A model generated the notes under the pieces. That model saw only the letters and a program-made list of their open reading frames with translations. It was not told the DNA's origin and ran no database searches. 64,000 nucleotides of DNA. It comes from Ophiodon elongatus (Eukaryota > Chordata > Actinopteri > Perciformes > Hexagrammidae). Each line of letters opens with the position of its first letter. Position 1 is the first letter of the stretch. A program made the translations under genes and the position numbers. Shown piece by piece: positions 44,034 through 56,800 of the stretch. Location: NCBI GenBank assembly GCA_016806645.1, contig JACSYO010002122.1, positions 744,001 to 808,000 on the forward strand. The letters are read 5' to 3'.

Positions 44034-45498
44034 GGTTTGTGGCATAATGGGGTTATCTATCTTATGTTGTTTGTGTTTGTGTGTATCTTGAAACACTCAA
44101 TGAGGCTTTCCTGATTAAATGAAGGTAATAAAAAACCACATCATTGTCATAATCATGATTCTCATCTGTCTCTCCTTATCACCATCATCATCATTCAGAA
44201 CGATGTTGTTTGAATCCATCACAAATACCTTAATCCCAGGCCTGCATCCAATGAAAAGAACACAACCAACAGCCATTGTTATATTAATATATGTTTAATT
44301 CTTCTCCATTTTTATTATCATTGTTTCATTTTTATATTTGCAAATCTTACAGGTCCTTTGTGCATTGACCTATCATCACGGCACACACACATCGGCACAA
44401 CAAGATTGTTCAGAAATAGATAAATTCTAATCACACTTTAATAGCACACAATTTCATGACTTTTGCAAGGACTAGGGAAAGACATAACAATAACAAATTG
44501 GATCATTTTTTCCTCTACTGAAATCAGAATTTGTTGTATAATGTGCCAAAAATAAAACATAATAGTAACATGGACATTCTCAATTCTCAAATAAACAAAG
44601 CATAAATAAAAAGGAAATTAAAAACATGAGATATAACTATAAGATGTGCAGCAGTTGAATAGAGCTCTGATGAATGTGATGAGTTTTGCCATAAAGGTGC
44701 CTTTGAAGCACAACACTTCCCCTAACATGAAATAAAATAATCTCTGTCTTTAAATAAGAAACTGCTGACAATATAAAAATACATGGCATTGTACTGTAGT
44801 TCATTAAATAAACCAACAATTCATATAGAAAATATTATATTGACGTGTATAAAAATATGCCTTACAACTTTTTGAAAAGTGTAACAGCCGTAAGCTTTTT
44901 GTCTGCCACTTCAGAACACACAGTCGACCACAAAATTCCAACATATGTACAAACAATCAACTAATAAGCAGTCAGAACGCCATTTTGACAAATAAAACGA
45001 ACAGAAGCATCCAGGACAATATTTGTATGACTATTTTTTTCTGACTTGACATATATATAAGATACTGTAAGATTCAAGCAGTACTTGATGGAAACACATA
45101 CTAAAAAATAAATTAATAGAAAAGAAATATTCTGTCAATTACGTATGTTGATATCAGTGTATCTTTGGAGAGAGGGAGAGAGGACGGTGAGGGAGACACA
45201 TTTTTCAAACGTTTGTGTCACATCACCTGCGTAACAGTATTTCAGCCCACTGAGATCAGAACAAACACAGGCAGTGTCAGCTATCCTAAAGTAAAAAGTA
45301 AAACAAAAATCTACCAGAAAGCCAGGACAATAGCCAGGGAATATAGAGATCATTCGGAGTAATACCGCTTGGATCACTGAGGCAGTTCACAGAGCATTAA
45401 TGTAAGCATGCAGCATGTCACCAGACTACGCAGAGGACGCTGCTGCAACTGTTGAACATTCAGGCAGATGTTATTGTCGCTGCTGCTGGACTGTGAGA
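44034..45498 (-). other. igfbp6 3' flank / possible 3' UTR
   Basis: A/T-rich and without coding signature. A minus-strand AATAAA near 44312 could end a long igfbp6 3' UTR (about 1.5 kb), which I cannot confirm. ORFs at 45135-45377 and 45165-45362 look spurious. Confidence 0.35.
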
Positions 45499-45518
45499 GT
45501 GTGTGTGTCTGTGTGTGT

Positions 45519-45584
<66 letters not shown>

Positions 45585-45609
45585 GTGTGTGTCTGTGTGT
45601 GTGTGTGTC
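45497..45609. repeat. (GT)n microsatellite, ~110 bp
   Basis: A nearly pure GT array with a few GA, GC and TCT interruptions, about 220 bp past the igfbp6 stop codon and probably within its 3' UTR (as CA repeats in the mRNA). Confidence 0.9.
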
Positions 45610-45829
45610 TAGCTAGCTTCTAGAGAGGACATGAATGTTAACTGGTGTGTATTTTCCATAGGAAGTGGTTTATCCCTGCTACCTCCTGTGCAGGCAGTGT
45701 CTAGCACATGCTAAAGCCACCCCCTCTCCCTGTGCTCCTGCTCCTCCACCACCACCTCCTCTTCCTCCCTGCTTCTCCTCCACCTTCTCCTCTTCCTCCA
45801 GGCTCAGAGCAATAGAACAGACTCATCCC

Positions 45830-48431
45830 TCACTCCCCATCGCATGGTAAAGTGCCATCTTCGCTGGCACGTGAGGGCACGGGCGTGCCGAGTTCATCCA
45901 CACACCAGCAGTGGCCACGCTGCATGCCCTTGGAGGAGCGGCACTGTGTGAGATTAAAAGACAGAGAGGGAGATTTTGAAAGGGAAGGAGGGCGGAGATT
46001 GAGTGGGAGAGTCGGATAGGTGGTGAGAGAGGAAGAGAGAGAAAAGGATATGTCATCATAGCGCAGTACTGATTCTCTGAGCGCACAGCTGAGAAGCTCA
46101 GGGAGAGAGAAGTGTCAGTTATTCTCAGCCCCTATGGTCACAGACAAATCTCTGGATGCACCGAACAGAAAGCTGCAGTGGAGTGCAGCAAAGACACATT
46201 CTCACATCACATAAGAGCCAATAAAGTTCACATGTTTCATGACATTTCAGGTGACTGTACCTGCTTTTTCCTGTAGAAGCCACGAGTGTCACAGTTGGGT
46301 ATATAGATGTCACGGTCAGACTGGAAGATTGTCAGCTCGAGACCCCTCAGGACACTATTGAGCAGCTTGCGGCAGGGTGCCTGAAAACACCAACGCACAG
46401 TGTGACTTCAAACATCACCAGTGGCAAAGATAGAGGACCTGTCTTCATCTAAAGAGTGGCAGTGGCGAGCTGCTATCTGCCCTCAGATGATGGTGTTGGC
46501 AGAAATCCTCTTTGATTACAGCACATGTCAATGTGAACCACAAAGCATTTCACATGGTGATGCAGCATTAGAGCCAGAAGCAGTGAATATGTATATTTAT
46601 ATCAGATGTCACATATTGTATAACATTATATAACCATATTGTTACACAATGCTTTGGCTTTTCAGGTCACTGAATGGTTTGTGAAAGTGACTGTGCGTTT
46701 TTTGTTTCAATTTGTGAAACGAATCAGTGTCATCTTCATCAATTATGTGACCATTGTTGTTCCCATGATGACATACATATTAGTTCAAATGCTGCAGATC
46801 ACCCAGCTCGCAAAGTGAGAAATCTGTGGCGGCAGCGGCCGACTTGAAACTTTCCTGATTCACATCATGCTCAATTAGTTCTGCCGCATAGCAGCACACA
46901 CATCATGCACCACAATGCATGGCTTCAGGGCAGTGTGTGTACATGCCACTGCAACACCCAAAACAGCAGAGAAGCTATGGTTATAACTCTCTATAATACA
47001 ATGCAGCTCGATGTACAACCCTCACCATCACATATGATGGGTATTAACATTATCTTATTATATAAAATGCTTTATACATCTCAGATTTTTGATAATTTAG
47101 GTGACGCTCCATCAGCATCACTTATTAAAGACTGTAAATTAAGAGCATGAACTTACTTTTTCAATGTCACCACTGTGTGAGGGATGGGGACCTGAGAGGA
47201 AACGACACATTGGCATGAGAATGTGACATTAAACCAGCCGTTAACATAAAACGACATCCAATGTCACATTTTACAACATAATCTGCACATATAATATTTA
47301 GACTTTGGTATCTATCTTTACACAAGACATTACTGAGCGTCACTCAGATGGGATCTATATCTGAGGTGGTCATTCAATGAGAGACCTAATTTCCATCCGT
47401 ATGTTTCCTTTTCAGATAGTTCATCGCAGTATCTCAGTTTGAACAGTAGATGGAGATCACTGCAATAAAAAGCAGCTTGATCAGGATGTAGGTGACACCG
47501 TGACAGTTTCACATTTATTCTAAATTCTCTACGGAGAGGCTGACTTGTAGGACAGATAATTGGCATGCACCCTGTCATTCAGTTGGATGAAATAGATAAC
47601 ACTGTACAAATCATATTAACGAAGGGATGTGCATCTTCACTTATACACTGTTGCAACACCCCAAGACTGAATATGAGCTCCTTGTTTTAATGCGATTTGC
47701 CATTATTTCTTATTAACAAACCACAGTGCGTTTACAATACGACTGTAATGACAAATTACATTTTTATCCCAGTGACTCCAGAGGCACTGCTGAGCAGTAT
47801 TGGATGCTTGAGGTTGGCATATACGTACGTCTGTGGTGCACGAATGCATCCAGGCTTAAATGTCACACACTAATTGGCCTCTCTTTTTGTTGGTGAGTGA
47901 CACAGCATCACATGCAATTCACAGCAATTGAGAAGACACTGTAAATACAATTACATTTGGCAGCTGTGCCACTGCACTTGTCTAGCCATACCTGCAGTGT
48001 CCATGCATGTATATGTGTAGGTGCATGCATGTTAGTGTGCGTACATGATTTCATGCACGTGTGTGTCTGTGTGTGCGCATATACAGTATCTTACCTGTGG
48101 GGTGGGGCCTCTCAGTGGGACTAGTCCTGCTGTGCTTGGCGCAAATGCCCCTTCCCTGCAACAGAGCCTGGAGGGGGCTGTGCTCCCTTGGTGGGGGAAC
48201 ACAGCGGAGCCCCTTGGCACAGCTCAGGGTGTACACACCACAGGGCTCTCCCTGGGCCAAGACTGACGTGCTGCCGGCAACATTATGGTCCCTGGGAGGC
48301 CGACCTGCCCCCAGTGGATCCCTGCAGGAGGGACAGACCTTGAAGGGGCCCAAGCGGTTTGCCCCGGTCCATGATCCGCAGTGAGCAATCAGCAACAAAA
48401 CAACGGTTGTTAAGTTAGAAAGGATAGGCAT
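45830..48431 (-). CDS. igfbp6: Insulin-like growth factor binding protein 6, 4 exons
   Basis: Exons in transcript order are 48431-48095, 47191-47157, 46380-46261 and 45943-45830, giving 606 nt and 201 aa, all GT-AG with matching phases. The ATG at 48431 (A at -3) opens a signal peptide. An in-frame GTG further upstream is not a likely start. The N-domain keeps CGVYTLSC, LRCVPPP and LQALLQGRGICA (Cys64, 71, 77, 97), but only Cys33 and Cys36 before them. The short linker is unconserved. The C-domain is a thyroglobulin type-1 fold: APCRKLL, IPNCDTRGFYRKKQC, HCWCVDELG, with Cys127, 154, 165, 176, 178 and 198. Secreted; binds IGFs, and IGFBP6 in mammals prefers IGF-II. The short length, lack of the GCGCC motif and neighbour spryd3 point to igfbp6. 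The a/b paralogue is not decided here. Confidence 0.92.
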
Positions 48432-48599
48432 TTTCTGTCCAGGTCTCAGGTTCTCCACTCTGTCACTCTCTCTCAGTTAAATTTGGCTGATGCTATTTCT
48501 GGATGTATATTTCTCCCTCACTCTCTCTCCCTTTCTCTCCCCTTTCCTCAGTCTTCTTCCCGTTTCTATACAGTGGCTTTCCTTGGTGCTTTGCCGGTT

Positions 48600-48764
48600 G
48601 AGTCCCCTGCAGTGCCAGAGGAGACAAATGGAGATCGAGAGAGACACAGCAGAGCACCAGCTTTTAAAGATCTGAAAGGCGGTGATAGAGAGTGAGGGAG
48701 AGAGTCAGGGAGAGAGAGAGAGAGAGACAGAGAGAGCATAGTTATGACACCTTCAGGGGCTGGG

Positions 48765-48848
<84 letters not shown>

Positions 48849-48880
48849 GGAGAGAGAGAGAGAGAAGGAGGTGGCAGGGA
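48600..48880 (-). promoter_or_regulatory. igfbp6: igfbp6 proximal promoter with (GA)n tract
   Basis: In the minus sense a TATA-like TTTAAAA lies at about 48662-48668, which would place transcription near 48635, some 200 bp before the ATG. Immediately upstream is a purine microsatellite, (GA)n with GGGA interruptions, from about 48690 to 48868. Such GA/CT tracts can adopt non-B structure and bind GAGA-type factors. Both assignments are inference. Confidence 0.4.
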
Positions 48881-50949
48881 GGGAGAGAGCAAGTGGGGGG
48901 TGGATTATGTTCCTTTCAGAAATGATCAAAATCTCCCCACCCTTTCCTGTTATACACTAACACATTCATCCAGTCCTTCTTCTTTCACTCATGCTTAACA
49001 TTACAAATGCTTCAACAGTTGTAGTCATATTCTGCTTTTTGCACTTTCTTTCAGTGTCAGAGACCTTTCTGGAATAATATTTGCCATGGTAACAAATACA
49101 AATGTATATGTGCGTCCATCAGCCTCGGCACTGCAATGCCATTCGCTACAGTAGATCCACAGCTGTGTAATTTCTCCTTGTTGGATTCTTTGGAGAATAA
49201 ACCCTGGACAAATGATACAGCCTAGTCTTTTTTTGTCAAATAACAGAAACACATATATCAAAGTTTAGAGAATGTTGAATTATTGAGTTGTATGCCAAAT
49301 ATATCAAAGGGAAAAATATTTTAACTCAGTGATCTTCTAAATGCACTTAATATATATTATTATTAAGTGTAGCATTACTTTATGTAGCATACACTAACCG
49401 ACACTGTGCCTCAGCCTAATCAAATCACTGCTGAGTCAGATATGTAATACAGTGCCTCTTTAAGGAGGTTAATCCAGTAAACTTCTATTCAGCAGCCTTA
49501 AGATATGAATGGTCCTCAGAGACTATATAACATTTTGAAGTGTGAAGGCAATGAAGGATTTCACTCACCAGTTGTTTGAATTGGAAGAATAATCATCTGG
49601 ATAATTAGAAGGAGGTGGACTCATTTTTGCAGGAATGCATATCGACCACCCCGAGTCAAATTGCTAATAATGCAATCCATCGCTCCACTCAGCCAGTTAA
49701 GATTTTCTACACTGATGCCATCTTCAAAAGATCAAAAGTCCTTCACCTGTCTACTCAACACACAACATTTGATCTGTCATGGCAGCTCTGTTCTGTAAGG
49801 TAGTCTGATAATGATGATGAATAAATACAGGTTATTTGTTGTATATATGAAGGATGATGTTATACTAAATTATATATATATAGCATTTAGAATACTTTAG
49901 TAGACTGTGAAGTATTCTCCAACCCCCAATTCAGAGTCCCGATAAAGTCTTTACTTTTATGGAAGCTTTTAAGTGATTTGGTAAGAAAATCTGGCACATT
50001 TTTTTAAATTAAAATGTCAGCTATCAGCAGTTCTATTTGAGCAAATATTTTGGTTTGTTTTTTGTAACTTTCTTTCTTTTGTTTACGTTTTTTGTTGTTG
50101 TTCTTTTACCACTAAGTAATGATGCTCCGCTATCCACACAGCACACTATGGCACCGCAAGAATATATGAAATTGGAAGCAAAGTCAAGGATCTGCACAGA
50201 AGATCATTCAAGAGTGTTGAGGAATTCCTCTCTTATCTGGAGTCTCATTGTCTCCCCCGTTGCCTCGGTGCAATGGGCGCTCTGTGGACAGATGCAACTT
50301 GAACATGATACAAAAAAACAAAATGAGTATTTCACAAAGCACAAACTGAATTTGGGTATCAGCACAATGCTGACTTGTAATGGTACCTTTAATATAAGCA
50401 GGACATTTACAATGTGTGCAGTTCGCCCGCCACTGGGTCATTTGCTCCAGCAGTAGTGAACAGACATGACAGAGCACACACACACAGACATACCCACTGG
50501 CCTGTAGTTCCCACTGGAATGCAGGGCTACATGAGGCCAAAATCTGCCTTGCCATCAGCAGCCTGTTGTTCTGATTAATCTTGGCAAGGAGGACTGAAAT
50601 CACCTGCCGTCTTGTGTTCCCATTAGCTCACGAGCTAGTCTGTTTCCACATATCAGGAGAATGTTCCAAGACACACGCCAGACCAACGGGGGCTCTCTTT
50701 TCCACACTGCCCTTGGATTTTTAATTTTTCCTCCTCCAGCCACTCAGCTTCTTCCTCCTCTCTGCTTCTCCGGCTGAAGTCTATCCCAGCTGGCTCAGAG
50801 AGTCTCTTTTCTGCCACTTCAACATAGCAACCAGAATCCACACAAAAACCCTGTGATGGGACACTGCTCTGCCCTGATGGGAAGTATCTCCCTGAGCTTC
50901 TGTTAAGCTGTTGACACATCAGTTCATTTCAGTGGTCAAACATATGATG
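48881..50949. other. igfbp6-spryd3 divergent intergenic region, no gene seen
   Basis: About 2 kb without recognisable coding sequence. Open frames such as 50037-50456 (plus), 50208-50603 (minus) and 50653-50919 (minus) lack family motifs. Confidence 0.45.
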
Positions 50950-51144
50950 CTGAAGTGAGTCCTTCTGCATAATGAATACTTTTACTTTTGGGACTTAAGA
51001 ATATTTTTATGTTAATACTTATGTTGGCTACTTTTACTTAAGTAAAAAATGTAATGCGGCACTTCTTGTAGCACAGTATTTTTTCACTTTGTGCCATTGC
51101 TACTTTTTCTTCAGGTAAAGATCCGACCAATTCTTCCACCACTG
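50950..51144. mobile_element. Truncated hAT-like MITE (right half)
   Basis: The sequence runs 'ccttctgcataatgaatacttttactttt' through 'tacttttacttaagtaaaaaatg' and ends TTCTTCCACCACTG at 51144, the right terminus of the CAGTGGTGGAA family. The left terminus is missing. Confidence 0.6.
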
Positions 51145-51376
51145 CCTGAAACACATTGCAAACAGAAAGTGGGAAATGCTTTATCCAAAAAGTAGGGCTT
51201 TAAAAAAAAAAAATCATCACAATTTGCACACTTACATCTTTTCATTGTTTAAATGTGGGTAAATTCGTCATAATGGACCCAAAGTCTAAATGGGACACAT
51301 ACACATACACATACACACGCACAGAATCTGAGAGACATGATTGGCTGACAGCTTGTCACCATTTCTCAGGACGTGA

Positions 51377-51515
51377 TGCGATTGGCCCTCGCAGTATCGA
51401 GGGTGTGACGTCACTTGGATGCGCCGCGCTCTAGTTTCCAAAGTTTTTATGGGGCGCTATGGACAGCTGATAGGCATAAAGTGAGTTTCTGTCGTGTTAG
51501 CCGCCAAAATAACAG
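51377..51515 (+). promoter_or_regulatory. spryd3: spryd3 promoter and first (non-coding) exon
   Basis: An inverted CCAAT box (ATTGG) lies at about 51381, a perfect palindromic CRE, TGACGTCA, at 51406-51413, and GC-rich sequence follows. A donor CAG|GTAAGC at 51515/51516 ends a 5' UTR exon. Its last in-phase codons include a stop, so it cannot extend the protein. The layout suits a TATA-less, CREB/ATF-responsive promoter. Confidence 0.6.
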
Positions 51516-53894
51516 GTAAGCAGCGGACTCATCGACAACGACACCCGTAATAAATCATTGTTTCGCGCTCCACATTAGGAACAGTCACCCTCTTCGCTAA
51601 GCACCGAACCTCAGCCTCAAGGAAGATATCACGTCAGCTACTGTTGCTAACTAATGTGTATCCTCGAGACTACATTAACCTCTCGCCACCAACTGACGAA
51701 TGCATAACTGCCTTTTACGTTTGTGGTTTGATTAACGTTAAGCCTTGAGCCGTTTTCAGCTGACACGACGGCAGTTAGCTGCCCGAATATTTATGCTAGC
51801 TTAATTTAAATTAGCTTTATCGTTAGCACAGCAGTCTTGGATGTAAACACTGGCACGCCCACCTTCCCCTCGCTGCGGCACTTTGACGCTTTTGATGTTG
51901 CATCGATTTGTTCCTTTAGATGATTAGAGAAATATTCGCATGGGGTTTTAAGAGAAAGTGTGTTTTACTTTGCCCTCACTACATCATCCAACATCACTGA
52001 ACAACATCCAAAAATCAGAAGCAACCGGGTACGATCGATACATTCAATGTATAGAGGTGTCGTTAAAATCAATGCATAGAGGTGTCGATACATTCAATGC
52101 ATGGAGGGGTCGTTACAATCAATAGGGGTCGTTACAATCAATGCATTGTGTGTGTTCTGGGGTTGGTCATCTGTTTCTTCTTGCAAATACATGTCAAAAA
52201 ACATGATCCCCTCTTATCTTTTTTTTTATTCTATTTTTTTTAATGTTTTATTGGCAAACAGCATGTCAAACATAAAACAAATACTTGCACAGATAATGTC
52301 AGGGTAACAGAGCACGGACATTAATCATAAATCAGTTAATGAAAATGTCATATACGGTACAAAGATTTAAGGTTTTAATAGCTTTACTTAAAGAAATACA
52401 GCAAAAAACAACATCACATATAATGACCTCACTATTCATTATTCATGAAATTAATTTTTTTTAATGAAATCAGATATAGAGAGGAGAATAGATTGATAAG
52501 TTAATTATTAATGATGGTGAATAAACAATTACAATAATGGTGGTGTACAAAAGAAGAAGAGATATGAAAGCTCATAATGCACTGTATACACATATATGGA
52601 TAGAGTGAAAATTCGGCTGTACAAATACATAAATGCAGTATAAATGTATAGCTTGTTAGTAGTCTATATCGTTTGGTCATTATAATATAAACTGTTATGT
52701 TATCATTTTATTAGGTTTATAGAGGTAGTAATAGTAATATACTGTGTTTATCAGTTCTTTACCAGATTCTTTCACATTTGAAGTGGCACCAATGTAGTTA
52801 TGCAAACGTAGTTACCTTTTAAATAATGTATATATCTTCAAAATAAACCATTTGTTGTTTAATCAAGTGAGTTGATTGACGGAAAAATAACGCCAAACAT
52901 TCCCTAGTTTCAGCTTCTCGATTGTGAGGATTTGCTCATTTTCTTTGTCTGTTCTTGTGGTTATAAACTGTATATAATTAGATTTTTGACTGTTGCATGT
53001 CACCGTAGGCCTCAGGAAACAGTGATGAGCATTTTCTTTACCATTTTCTAGACCAAATAATTATTCCCTTCATTGAGGAAATACCTGTTAGTTGCCGTTT
53101 ATCAGGGATTTGCTATAATAAATGCCCATTTAGAAAGTCAGTACACAAATATAATCATGTTATAACTTTCAAGAGACACATAGACGTAGACATCTGACAT
53201 GTAAATGGCCCCTCTAACTATATTTGTTTCAGACCCACCAGTTCTGGAGCTGACTGTACTACTTCTGAGTGGTATCTTTTGAAATTACTTTCAAGGTTCG
53301 CTGTGTATTGGCAGTATTCAAATGCTTAACAGCATGAAATGGCTTTTGTTGAATGCTTCTCTGTCCTTTTTGTTTATTAATCTAAAATATGCTGACACAT
53401 TTGAGTGTCTTTGCTTTATGGCACTTGTACCTTAAAGCCTGTATCTTCAAAGCATGAGACGGCATAGGGACTTAACTACAGGAGCAGTCAGTGTCCAGCT
53501 GTCCATGATAAACAGCAAATCTTATGTAGTCGTGAGAAAAACCACAGGAGATAGATATAAAAAAAAAAGTCTAATTGGTGTCAATGTGATAACTAGAATT
53601 GCAATGATTTCACATGCTGTGCATCGTGACCACATCTTGATATTTATACAAGAAGAATGTATCAGAGTATGAACATATCAGAATCTTTGAAGGACCTATT
53701 GTAAAGAAAAATCAGGAGCACATGCTTGAGAGGAGCTGGGTAGTTTGTACATAGTATTGGCACTGTGACAGTTTCCTCCTCGTCGTGTTTTTCTTCTCTC
53801 AGGTAACCAACCGCTATGACGGCAAACATTGCCGCTGAACTTGTGTTAAAGTGCCATTTTTTCCACTATTGTCCCAATTTGTTTCTTCATTCAG
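51516..53894 (+). other. spryd3 5' intron
   Basis: A 2.4-kb intron, or chain of introns, between the 5' UTR exon and the start-codon exon. It contains the tandem repeat at 52035-52147 and fragments of dispersed repeats ('cattttctagaccaaataatt' near 53041). No other gene is seen. Confidence 0.5.
52035..52147. repeat. ~25-bp tandem repeat, about 4.5 copies
   Basis: The units follow TCGNTANAATCAATGCATAGAGGTG or a shortened form. Copies start at about 52035, 52060, 52085, 52110 and 52129. Copy 4 has lost about 6 bases. Most copies carry the palindrome ATGCAT. It lies in the first intron of spryd3, 0.5 kb from the promoter. Confidence 0.75.
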
Positions 53895-56800
53895 ATGGAT
53901 GACATTAACGTACTGCACCACAGATGCCTCCTGAATCTGAGACGTCGTATCAGAGATATTGGGGATGGGCGCCCTGCACAGGAACGATACATGAGGTTGC
54001 AGAAGGATGGCGACGCACTCAGGTCAGCCTTACAATGCACAGCCGTACGATGCTTCTGTGTTGTATTGTGTTGGTTCCTCTGCCGACTCATTGGCGGCCT
54101 TTAAATTTTTGGAGTGACAAAACTTTTGTGTGCTATATTGGGTTAATTACACATTTTAGAATATGTTTTCTGTTTTGTAGATCTTGCCTAGCAAGATATT
54201 AGACAGACATGTTTTCTTTTAGAATAATTTGTATGGACTATGTGTTTCTATTCATTTAAAGTGCTCAGAACGAAGTAAAGAAATTCTTAAGTTTTAGCAT
54301 GTTGCTATGCATCAACATGCTTGACCACACCATATTAGAGAAGTATATTATAGAGATGAACAGATGTCATCTTTTTCCCAAAGTATAAATGTCTATGTGA
54401 TTTGACTTAACAAGGTTTATATCTGCTTTGCTACAACAGATCAGACCGGTATTCCTAGCTAGGAGGTATTTGACCTCTGAGAGGATTTTACTAGTTTGTA
54501 GTACCCATCTCAAAACCTTTAATGTGTGTGTTTGGGGAAAGAATCGGGTGTCAATATCACTGACTAACAACAGTGGTGGATGGAAGACAGATAGCTTGAA
54601 GGGCAACGTTTGTGTTAGCATTTGTTTTGTCTTCCGCATTAATAAACCTAAACAGGTCTACTGCTTACCACAGAAGCACTGTCAGTGGAGGCTTGTTTCT
54701 AGGTCAGCATAACACGATAGGCACAGTATTTTTCTCAAACATCGACACTATCACAACTGAATTTATTTTTATTAGTTTAAGGTGAGTTTAGTTTCTTGTT
54801 TGACCGTAAACCTCAGAGATCCATACTGTACCTACCTACCATGCAATTATTCTTAAAAGTGTGAATGTCAACACATTGCATTTCTGATACAAAGCTTCAG
54901 AAGCTTTAGTGGTTCTCAGGAAAATCTTTCTTTGCCCATGCACATCTCCAGTTTCACTTCCTTAACAAAACATCCCTTTCCTTTCTTATATACAGCTGGT
55001 GGACATCATATGTTATAAAACAGTAACAACCAGTAATCATGTGCATGTCATTTGATATATCTTCCTCTCACCATCATGCTAAAGAGCAGTTCTAAATCAT
55101 GTAATTATCCTATAACTGTTCTAATGGGAACATATTTTAGTCTCGTTTCTGTTGCACGTCTGGTGCATTTGATTATACAGATTGTGCCTCGACAATATTT
55201 CGATGAAGACATGAGGTTGTTCTTCAAGATGTGTTTCTGATTGTGCATACAGAATTTAGACCTATTCGAAGTCACCTATTGTCAACCTGTCATTTCTTCT
55301 CTTTAGTTACCAAGGGAACTCTGAAGAGGTGGGTTGCTATGTGGCAGGCCATCCTTTATCAAAGGGAAATTGCTACTTTGAGGTAAGGCTCATTGATAGT
55401 GGTGCTGTAAGTTAGCGTCTAACATTGTGATTGTAACTGAGTTGCAAGACCGGACCGCCTCGAAGATGGTTTTTTTTTGCATCTATAGTTCAACTGCTAT
55501 CTTAACTGTTGCTTTTTATTTATCCACTTTTTGATTATGTGGTAGCCATTAGAAAATAAGTGGACTGTTTTTTTTGCACAGTCATTCTTTTGGAAATGTT
55601 GGGGTGGGGGATTATTCACAATGTGATAGGCTTACCACATACCATCGTCCCTGTGTGTGCCCAAGATTGCTTTACCATCCAGCCAGCAATTTTATCCCCG
55701 GGAATCCCATTGCTGACAATTTTCTCAACTTCATATTAAATTCTGAGTGCCCCCCTACAGTCCCAGTTCACCAGTGCAAAACCACTACCTCAAGAATGTC
55801 CAAGCTGCATTGGAATGAGGGAGAGGGTGTGGGTTAGGTGGTATCTATGAGCACAAAGATTAGTCTAACACACAGTGTTTTTCAGCAGGAGAAACTATCG
55901 GACATTTATGAAGCAAATCTGTATCAGACCGTTCTAATGGTTCTCATATATACAGAAGAGTATGAGGCAAAACATTTTTTTGGGGTGATTTAGCACAGGG
56001 AAAGTTGCAAGAGTTAGTCATAAATAAGGTGTAGAGGGCTGCAGTGTGTTATTTATGAGCCTGCTTGTTTGTCGATGGTGCGCGTCAGAGCAGGTTTTGT
56101 GACGTGCGTTTATGAGACGACAGGTGAGGCAGACATACTTCCTCGTCTGGGTTTTTTTAGGCGTCAGAAGGAAACGTTAGGGCTATACATTATCCTGCGA
56201 ACCTGCGTCATTTTGCTGAGCTGCAAATAGAGCCAGACGGGACCATGCAGCATCAGCGTAAATTATTTACTTCTTCCACTATTCTTTTCAGACTTTTTTC
56301 TTTTTTGAGACGAGAAGCACCACTTCAGACATATGTTGAAACATTTCAGATCTGCTTCAGTAAGATTATAAACAGGTTGACAATGTGCTTTGACATTATT
56401 TATCGTGGCTGTGAGGTGTCCCAGATTTGTGCCAGATGTGACCATTTTCATTAAATGTGATGTCAAATTCTCATCTGACCTCCAGATAACTCCCTCTCCT
56501 TCTCCAGCAAAACAATCTTAATGGTAACAGCGTTTCTGTTTATATGAGAATCATATTTGGAGCCTGATATATTTTGGTCATTACCCAGAGTTTTATTCTA
56601 TAATATTCTCCACCGTGTGACGCACATGCTGTCAGTTTTCCAGATATCTATACAAATTTGGGAGCATTTATGCTGATAAAGGTCAGGCTTCTTTCGAAGT
56701 ATGCGTCACCGCTATCCTTGTGTTTCTCCTTGTTCTGCTCTCATAAGGAATCCATTTCGCCTCCGTCACTACTGCTGCACTTTTTCCAGTTTTATCATCT

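Noticed and set aside
48432..48458. Upstream extension of igfbp6 by nine residues
   Set aside because: The first codon of that longer frame is GTG, not ATG. The ATG at 48431 gives a normal signal peptide.
48692..48998. Arg/Glu-rich frames of 77 and 84 aa
   Set aside because: They are translations of the (GA)n microsatellite. The same holds for the minus-strand frame at 59392-59637 over (CT)n and the GT-array frame at 45415-45612.
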